From the NCBI GenBank assembly GCA_014237395.1, contig JABZFP010000030.1:434001-498000 (forward strand): a stretch of DNA of 64,000 bases, in the 5' to 3' direction. This stretch comes from Desulfobacteraceae bacterium (GTDB taxonomy: Bacteria; Desulfobacterota; Desulfobacteria; Desulfobacterales; UBA5852). The position numbers and the translations under genes are program-made. The notes beneath the pieces are model-generated. The model saw only the letters and a program-made list of their open reading frames with translations. It did not search any database and was not told where the DNA came from. How positions within the stretch are numbered: position 1 is the stretch's first letter; every line of letters starts with the position of its first letter. Positions 57,938-64,000 of this stretch are shown piece after piece.

Positions 57938-60931
57938 CTAAATGGCATGCAGTGTCAGGGGCTGATCCTGCAGGTCCTGGTTGGCTTTGGTCAATAATTC
58001 CTCGGAAGAGACAACGGCCGTCGCCGTGCGGTCTTTGTCGAGGCGGCTGAGGTAGCGCCTGGCCACGTCACCGACGGCGGTCCGATTTAAGGCCAGCAGA
58101 CGTTCCTTGAACCGCTGGCGCTGATCATCTTCGAGGCCAACCAATTTCCGATAAAAGGCTTTACGGGCCGCGGGACCGGGCGGATCCGGCTTGTCGATTT
58201 CCGAGCAGACCTGGAGGATGGCTTCCCGGATATCGTCTTCGGTGTAACCGCCGGATGCAATAAAATCGGCAACTCCGGCATAGACATCGATCGTTCTTCG
58301 GATATGGGGGTCGCGATAGGAGCCGAAGGCGAAAAGGCCGTCTTCCGGATTATAGCTCGCGAATCCGCCATAGGCACCACCCTTTTCCCGAATTTCGCGA
58401 TGCAGATACAGGGACCGCAGCAGTTTGGCGAGAACCGCCAGCGCCGGGGCGTCTTCATGGTCGTAGCGGACACATTGAAGGGCTTGGGCTACGAAAGATA
58501 CCGCGGTGCCGGTGTGCCACCCCTCCCAGACCGTTGGAAGATCCGGTGGCGCAATGGGAGCGCGGCGGCTGGTGTTCGAAGATCCCGGAAGGTCATTCAG
58601 GATGTCGAGGGCCTGTGTTTCCGCAGTGGCCAACCCGGTGCTATCCCCGATGAGCGCAATTTTGATGTTTTCCCGCTGGAAGATGCCGCGGGCGATTTCC
58701 GCGAGCTGCACGCTGGTTTTTTCCAGTAGGGTCGCATCGTTTTCGATCGCCTGGGTCAGTTCCTTGATGGTTTTAAGCTGGTGAACACCGTGCCAGATTT
58801 CATTCAGATGGGCGGATGGCGTCATGCGGCGGCTGGCCAATGACATGGCCAGGCGATGGCCGTTGTGAACGACCGCGCTTTCCTGCATGGCCCGGAATTC
58901 TCCGAGGAGACGGTTTAACTGTTCCAGATCGGAGAAGCGGATCTGGTGCAGCAGTTCGCTGATAATGACGAAGAGCCTTTCCCGGTTCCGTTCGAGGCAT
59001 TTTCCCCCCATGGTGATCATGGGCAGGGACGGGCCGTCCGTGTCAAAGCGCGTGCGCGCCTGGACGGACAGGCCGAAGCCGCCGGTGTAGCGATCCAGGT
59101 AGCGGGCCAGTTCGACATAATCCCTGGTGGCTGTTCCCATGCGTGAAACGGCGAAACAGAACAATGGCAACAGGGGAAGGTTTTCCGGAGCAACCGATTC
59201 GATGCCCATCGCCGACGAAAAGTAAAAGATGCCGCCCGTCGGCTGGGAGTACAGGTAGAGGCGGTCATCACGGATGGCTGTCGTTTCGATACGGTTCACC
59301 AAGGGCGGGATATCTTCGATTGCGAGCGTCGGCAGGACGGTGATATCTTCTTCCGCTTCCTGAAGGCGCTTGAGGCGTTCGGCATCTTCCCCGATGCGAA
59401 TGATATCATCCGGCCTCAGAGCGGCCTGGGCGGCGCTGAGCCTGTCGATTTCAGCCTGCTGATCTTTTGCCGCCAGCGCCTGGTCCGGTAACAGCTTGAA
59501 AACGACGCGATGTGGGTTTTCTATGAAATGCCGCCGCAGGCGGTGCTCAAAGAACCGGGGCGTCGCCATCTCACGGCGCAGGCTGTCGATATCTTCTTCA
59601 AACTGCAGCAGCCGGTGGGGTTCCCCACCGTGAATCCAGGTGCTGGTCATGGCGACAAGCAGCTTGAGGCCGTAGGGATAGGGGGTGTTCGTGATTTCGC
59701 GGCGATGAAATTCAACCTGGTGAATGGCGCTTTCAATCAAATCCTGATCGATCCCGTCTTCGTACAACCGGGTCAGGGTCGAAAGGATGAGGTCGGTGAT
59801 GTGGCTTTCGTCCGATAGGGCGACATCTTTCAGACCGCAGAAGAAGAGCGTGTCGCGGTTATCGGCATCGAAACCTGTGGCATCCGCCAGGGTCGACCCC
59901 AAGCCGGATTCCAGCAGCACTTTGCGCAGGGGCGAGGCTGGATTGCCCAAAAGAATCTGTTCGATGAGGGTCAGCACCAGCCCTTCAAAAACATCCTGGA
60001 TATCCGTTGCCAGCCAGGCAATCCCGATCTGGCATTTACGGGTGGGATCTTCGCCCGGCGCAAGAGGATAGCGATATTCTGCTTCCCGCGGTTTTTCCCA
60101 GCGCGGCTGGGAGGGAACTTCCGTCTGGGGATCGATGCGCTCGAATTCGTCCAGGACTTTGTGGCTGATAAACGCCAGATGATCCGCCAGCGGGAGATTG
60201 CCGTAGGAGTAGAAAAAGGCATTGCTCGGGTGATAGTGGCGCTGATGGAACGCGCGCAGATCCGCTGTCGTCAGATCCGGAATCGCGCGGGGATCGCCGC
60301 CGGAATTGAAGCGGTAGGTGGTGTCCGGGTAAAGGGCGTGCAAGAGCGAGCGGCCCATCACCTGATCCGGTGAGGACATGGCACCTTTCATTTCGTTGTA
60401 CACCACGCCTTTGTACACCAACCGTTGATCACCATCGGCGTTTTCTTCGAACTCCATGCGATGCCCTTCCTGCTTGAAGCTCATGCGCTCCAGCCGGGGA
60501 AAGAAAACGGCGTCCAGGTAGACATCCAGAAGGTTATAAAAGTCCTTTTGGTTTTGCGTGGCAAACGGGTAGAGCGTCCAGTCGGAAGCCGTGAAGGCAT
60601 TCATGAAGGTGCTCAGACTGCGCTTGAGCATGGAAAAAAACGGATCACGAACCGGGAATTTCCGGGAACCGCACAGCACCGTATGCTCGAGAATGTGCGC
60701 CACACCGGTGGAATCCGTGGGAACGGTCTTGAGGGCCACCCCGAACGCATTCTCGCGGTCGGGACATTGGATATGGATATACTGGGCATTGGTAAGGTCA
60801 TGCACCAGTGAATAAAAGACGCCGTTCAGGTGCGGCAACGGAACGGCTTTTGTTACTGTAAAGCCCTGGCAGGTGTCACCCACGGCCAGCACAGGGGGGG
60901 CGGGGCTCATTTTCGGCAATGTCATGGGCAT
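57938..60931 (-). CDS. M16C-family metalloprotease (presequence protease-like)
   Basis: 997 residues, the usual size of PreP-type M16C peptidases. The inverted zinc motif HILEH is at about residue 81 in GVAHILEHTVLCGSRKFP, followed by RDPFFSMLKRSLSTFMNAFT. The rest consists of M16 repeats with the C-terminal GGAYGGFASYNPEDG. No signal peptide. Degrades peptides in the cytoplasm. Confidence 0.92.
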   Translation of the reverse strand: MPMTLPKMSPAPPVLAVGDTCQGFTVTKAVPLPHLNGVFYSLVHDLTNAQYIHIQCPDRENAFGVALKTVPTDSTGVAHILEHTVLCGSRKFPVRDPFFSMLKRSLSTFMNAFTASDWTLYPFATQNQKDFYNLLDVYLDAVFFPRLERMSFKQEGHRMEFEENADGDQRLVYKGVVYNEMKGAMSSPDQVMGRSLLHALYPDTTYRFNSGGDPRAIPDLTTADLRAFHQRHYHPSNAFFYSYGNLPLADHLAFISHKVLDEFERIDPQTEVPSQPRWEKPREAEYRYPLAPGEDPTRKCQIGIAWLATDIQDVFEGLVLTLIEQILLGNPASPLRKVLLESGLGSTLADATGFDADNRDTLFFCGLKDVALSDESHITDLILSTLTRLYEDGIDQDLIESAIHQVEFHRREITNTPYPYGLKLLVAMTSTWIHGGEPHRLLQFEEDIDSLRREMATPRFFEHRLRRHFIENPHRVVFKLLPDQALAAKDQQAEIDRLSAAQAALRPDDIIRIGEDAERLKRLQEAEEDITVLPTLAIEDIPPLVNRIETTAIRDDRLYLYSQPTGGIFYFSSAMGIESVAPENLPLLPLFCFAVSRMGTATRDYVELARYLDRYTGGFGLSVQARTRFDTDGPSLPMITMGGKCLERNRERLFVIISELLHQIRFSDLEQLNRLLGEFRAMQESAVVHNGHRLAMSLASRRMTPSAHLNEIWHGVHQLKTIKELTQAIENDATLLEKTSVQLAEIARGIFQRENIKIALIGDSTGLATAETQALDILNDLPGSSNTSRRAPIAPPDLPTVWEGWHTGTAVSFVAQALQCVRYDHEDAPALAVLAKLLRSLYLHREIREKGGAYGGFASYNPEDGLFAFGSYRDPHIRRTIDVYAGVADFIASGGYTEDDIREAILQVCSEIDKPDPPGPAARKAFYRKLVGLEDDQRQRFKERLLALNRTAVGDVARRYLSRLDKDRTATAVVSSEELLTKANQDLQDQPLTLHAI

Positions 60932-61021
60932 CCTTGTCGTAAGGGGGAAATAAAATTGGTTTACAGACGCGTTGTGGTGGCATGACCACGCCCGCCTCAG
61001 GAGACGAAAATGGTCGGAGGA

Positions 61022-61393
61022 TCAGGACGCCACGTAGATGCCGCGGCTTTTGCGTTTGATTTTCTCCATTTTATGGAGACGGAAAATGACGTTGCGAATC
61101 TTCTTGTCGTCATAGCCGGTCTTGTTCTGAATGTCTTTGAAGGACGACCCCTCCGGGGCCTTTTGGATGACATCGAAGACGGTGTCAAGCGCGGTCACCG
61201 TGCCATTTTTTGCGGCACCCTTGTTTTTGGCCGTGAAGCGTGCCCGGGTGCTGCCGGACCGGAGGAGGCGTTCGATCTGGTCAAGACGCGCCTGGAGTTT
61301 GTCAAGGTCATTTTTGGTCGGAATATTATAATTTTGAATGAAAAATTTTACCATGGCGTCAAAGCTCACCGATTTTCCTTTTTTGCGCGTCAT
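61022..61393 (-). CDS. Small coiled-coil/winged-helix protein
   Basis: 123 residues. An N-terminal coil (NDLDKLQARLDQIERLLRSG), a basic linker (TARFTAKNKGAAKNG), and a C-terminal winged helix (SFKDIQNKTGYDDKKIRNVI, FRLHKMEKIKRKSRGIY). Probably DNA or RNA binding; specific role unknown. GGAGGAAAAC site. Confidence 0.65.
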   Translation of the reverse strand: MTRKKGKSVSFDAMVKFFIQNYNIPTKNDLDKLQARLDQIERLLRSGSTRARFTAKNKGAAKNGTVTALDTVFDVIQKAPEGSSFKDIQNKTGYDDKKIRNVIFRLHKMEKIKRKSRGIYVAS

Positions 61394-61727
61394 GTTTTCC
61401 TCCTTCGCAACCCATTCGACACGAGTCCCAATCCTTGTTGGTTAATGGGGGATGACGTATCCTACCGGAGGGCAACGGCCTAGCCAGTTGCGCGGCAGGC
61501 CCATTGGCCACGGGGGATCAAATCGATGTCGTCTGGGGCGTCCGGTTGTTGCGGTATGTGTCGATGCCGTCAGGAAAATTTACTTACGAAATACCTAAAG
61601 TCAAGCGGCTTGTGATCGAATTAAGTCAATTTGTCAACAGGTGCCAAAGGGCTTGCCAAGTCGGCCCCTTTCCGGTAGTCCAGATGGGGCCATCGTTCTT
61701 TCGAACAGGCTAAGGAAAAACCAATTT

Positions 61728-62576
61728 ATGACGTCGCCTCGTATTTTACTCAAAGTATCGAACCTCAGGCCCAAGAAAAGTCTCGGCCAGAATTTTCTGC
61801 TGAACCAGACCCTGGCAGAGACCATCGTGGATCGTGCCGGAATCAAAGAAAATGACCATGTTCTTGAAATCGGCTGCGGGCTGGGGGCCATCACCATTCC
61901 AGCGGCTAAAAAAGCAGCGCGTCTCGTGGCCGTGGAAAAGGATGCGCAACTGCTCGAATTGCTGCGTACGGAGTTGGCGGTTCAGCAACTGTCCAATGTC
62001 GAGCTGGTCCATCAGGATATTTTGACCCTTAATTTCACGGATTATTTCGGCCCGGAAACACCATCGGTCATCGTCATCGGGAATTTGCCGTATAACATTT
62101 CCTCCCAGATCATAGTTCTTCTGATCGCTTCACGTGCGTATATCCGGCGCGCGCTTCTCATGTTGCAGAAAGAAATGGCCCAACGGCTGATTGCCTCTCC
62201 GGGGAATCGCGATTACGGGCGTTTGTCGGTCATGCTGCAGTATGGCGCCGACGTCAACGTAGTTGCAGAAGCCCCGGCCAACTTGTTTTATCCTCGCCCC
62301 AAGGTTGATTCGCAGGTGATCAGCGTGACCACCAAGGAGCATATCCCCTATCCGGCGGATGACGAGCAGATGCTTTCCCGCGTGGTTAAAGCCGGCTTCT
62401 CACAGCGTCGTAAAACCCTTCGCAACGCGCTGGCCGGAAACATCCTGAACGCCGATCACGCTCAAGTGGAAAGTTGGCTCGCACGCGCTGATATCGATTC
62501 CCGGCGCCGGGCGGAGACCTTGGCGGTCGAAGAATTCGTGCGCCTGGCGAATCTCATATCCCGGGATGGGGGATAG
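61728..62576 (+). CDS. rsmA: 16S rRNA dimethyladenosine transferase
   Basis: 282 residues. RPKKSLGQNFLLNQTLAETI at the start, SAM motif VLEIGCGLGAIT, catalytic NLPYNIS, and the C-terminal FSQRRKTLRNAL. Dimethylates A1518 and A1519 of 16S rRNA. The ATG at 61728 follows AAGGAAA; the frame to 61641 is not conserved. Confidence 0.94.
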   Translation: MTSPRILLKVSNLRPKKSLGQNFLLNQTLAETIVDRAGIKENDHVLEIGCGLGAITIPAAKKAARLVAVEKDAQLLELLRTELAVQQLSNVELVHQDILTLNFTDYFGPETPSVIVIGNLPYNISSQIIVLLIASRAYIRRALLMLQKEMAQRLIASPGNRDYGRLSVMLQYGADVNVVAEAPANLFYPRPKVDSQVISVTTKEHIPYPADDEQMLSRVVKAGFSQRRKTLRNALAGNILNADHAQVESWLARADIDSRRRAETLAVEEFVRLANLISRDGG

Positions 62577-62799
62577 CCAACGGCCGTGTTTGACATGCCC
62601 GGGCAATTTCAATAAAAACGAACAGCCCATCGACGCCGATGGCATCGCCCCCCGGATGAAAATTCCTCAAAGCAGGACGCGGCAAGCCTGCGTGGTAGGC
62701 GACCGATTAATGATAACATGCCTGATGACGATCATCGGCATTCAGGTTGCGGAGATTGCCGCCTTAACCCCATAGCATGTTCGTTATCAGAGGTTTTTC

Positions 62800-63003
62800 A
62801 TGGATAAAATGACAGACGCCAAGATCCGGCTGTGGCTCAAGAACCATAATCCGGCCATTCTGGAAAATTACACCCGGTATCAGACCGAATCCCTTGCCGA
62901 CTTTTCATTGCCCGATGATGGCGTTTCGTCCGGCCCAGAGCCTTTACGGACATGGCTGGAAAACCGCCATCCGGACATATTGGCGCAAATCCCCCTATGG
63001 TAG
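62800..63003 (+). CDS. Small protein with two WL-N-x-x-P-x-IL repeats
   Basis: 67 residues, not recognised. Two similar units: IRLWLKNHNPAILENYTRY and LRTWLENRHPDILAQIPLW, 20 residues each, joined by an acidic linker. The repeat supports a real gene. The start follows AGAGG-like sequence. Confidence 0.6.
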   Translation: MDKMTDAKIRLWLKNHNPAILENYTRYQTESLADFSLPDDGVSSGPEPLRTWLENRHPDILAQIPLW

Positions 63004-63094
63004 ACGGCTGCTTGTTTCAGGGGGGCCGGGAATGGACTCTCCCTGACAACAGCGGCGATGTCTTCCATCCAGACGCACAGCGGGAACATCCCCT

Positions 63095-64000
63095 ATGAAA
63101 AGAGAAGATGCCATCAAGGCTTTCGCGGCCCATGTTTCCTCCGGTAAAGTGGCGTTTTTCCGTCAATTCGGGATGGATTTCGTCATGGGCGAGCGCCACG
63201 GCCCGTTTCTTCACGACCAGGACGGCACAAAAAAACTTTTCAACCTGCATTCCAACGGTGGCGTTTTCAACTTGGGGCACCGTCATCCGGTCCTGATCGA
63301 TGTCCTGAAAGAAAGCCTGGATCGTCTCGACATCGGCAACCATCATCTGATCAGTCCTGAGCGGGCCTTATTGGCGCGAGATCTGGCGGCCCTCATGCCG
63401 GGGGATCTGGATTACGCTGTTTTTGCCTCGGGCGGCGGGGAAGCCGTGGATCTGGCCATCAAGGTGGCCCGGGCCCATACCGGTCGGGCCGCGATCATTT
63501 CCGCCAAAGGGGGATATCACGGTCATACCGGACTGGCCCTGGCCACGGGCGACCCCAAATACCGCCGGCCTTTCGGTCCCCAGCCGTCCGGTTTCCACCA
63601 GGTGCCTTTCAACGATGTGGCCGCTCTGGCAGAAGCCCTGGATGAAAACACAGCCGCGGTTATCCTGGAGACCGTACCGGCCACCCTGGGCATGGCCCTG
63701 GCCGACGACACCTACTTTGCCGATGTCCGTCGGAGGTGCGACCGGGTCGGGGCCCTCCTGATTCTGGACGAGGTCCAAACCGGTCTGGGCCGCACCGGAC
63801 GGGTCTGGGGTTTCGAGCATTTCGGGGTCCAGCCGGATATGGTCATCATCGGCAAAGGCCTTTCCGGGGGGCTTTATCCCATGAGCGCCACCATCCTTCG
63901 GCAACCGCTGGAAGCGGTGTTTCACGCCGACCCCTTCATTCATATTTCGACCTTCGGGGGAGCGGAGCTCGGATGCCCCGTCGCCCGCAAGGTACTGGAA
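63095..64000 (+). CDS. Class III aminotransferase (3' part beyond window)
   Basis: At least 302 residues, open at the right edge. PLP fold type I of the acetylornithine/4-aminobutyrate class: NLHSNGGVFNLGHRHPVLID, the FASGGGEAVDLAIKVARAHT PLP loop, LLILDEVQTGLGRTG and the PLP lysine in VIIGKGLSGGLYPMSA. Substrate not clear. ATG is followed by KREDAIKAFAAHV. Confidence 0.88.
   Translation, partial: MKREDAIKAFAAHVSSGKVAFFRQFGMDFVMGERHGPFLHDQDGTKKLFNLHSNGGVFNLGHRHPVLIDVLKESLDRLDIGNHHLISPERALLARDLAALMPGDLDYAVFASGGGEAVDLAIKVARAHTGRAAIISAKGGYHGHTGLALATGDPKYRRPFGPQPSGFHQVPFNDVAALAEALDENTAAVILETVPATLGMALADDTYFADVRRRCDRVGALLILDEVQTGLGRTGRVWGFEHFGVQPDMVIIGKGLSGGLYPMSATILRQPLEAVFHADPFIHISTFGGAELGCPVARKVLE

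Noticed and set aside
1..64000. CRISPR array
   Set aside because: No regularly spaced repeats with unique spacers were seen anywhere in the window.

Overview
The window looks like a chromosome segment from a sulfate-reducing member of the Desulfobacterota (Desulfosarcina/Desulfatitalea-like). The supporting genes are a Tmc transmembrane electron-transfer operon (TmcB, TmcC, TmcD), LL-diaminopimelate aminotransferase, a secreted CbiK-type cobaltochelatase under a cobalamin riboswitch, a TRAP dicarboxylate-type transporter and a short repeat of a type I associate with this group. Genus-level placement is inference.

Layout. Positions 1-7.7 kb are core chromosome: tmcBCD, a GcvH-like lipoyl-domain protein, a lytic transglycosylase, YhbY, a secretin-domain protein and dapL, followed by about 1.5 kb with no recognisable gene. 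Positions 9,289-49,331 are a genomic island of about 40 kb bounded by a perfect 66-bp direct repeat. The left copy is a displaced 3' part of tRNA-Asn and the right copy lies in the intact tRNA-Asn(GUU). An intact tyrosine integrase sits just inside the left end. The island is composite. It holds a catabolic/import operon (RpiR regulator, M20 amidohydrolase, glutamine synthetase-like ligase, complete Liv ABC transporter, MmgE/PrpD protein; 11-20.6 kb). Next comes a phage-satellite-like module (integrase remnant, AlpA/Xis-type HTH, replication protein, primase-helicase, small-terminase-like protein; 20.9-26.2 kb). Then follow a possible integron-type cassette (26.4-27 kb), an envelope/sulfatase operon (27.2-32.9 kb) with a sigma-54 activator (33.4-36.5 kb), a frame-broken integrase (37.2-38 kb), a cytochrome b/diheme cytochrome c group, cbiK, IHF, an AbiE toxin-antitoxin pair and an ImmA/ArdC-like peptidase. 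Additional 3' fragments of tRNA-Lys and tRNA-Asp mark older insertions.

Positions 49.4-64 kb are core chromosome again: aspS and hisS, a TRAP operon, panB with a DUF2520 protein that may be a ketopantoate reductase, an M16 metalloprotease, rsmA and the start of a class III aminotransferase.

The most unusual signals are: two perfect 39-bp palindromes that share a core, differ in paired flanks and each overlap a promoter placed exactly 200 bp apart upstream of abiE; the stack of three tRNA scars with related arm-type repeats; the satellite-like module with a dead integrase; an attC-like site behind a membrane-protein gene; and the amidohydrolase/ligase/ABC operon of unknown substrate.
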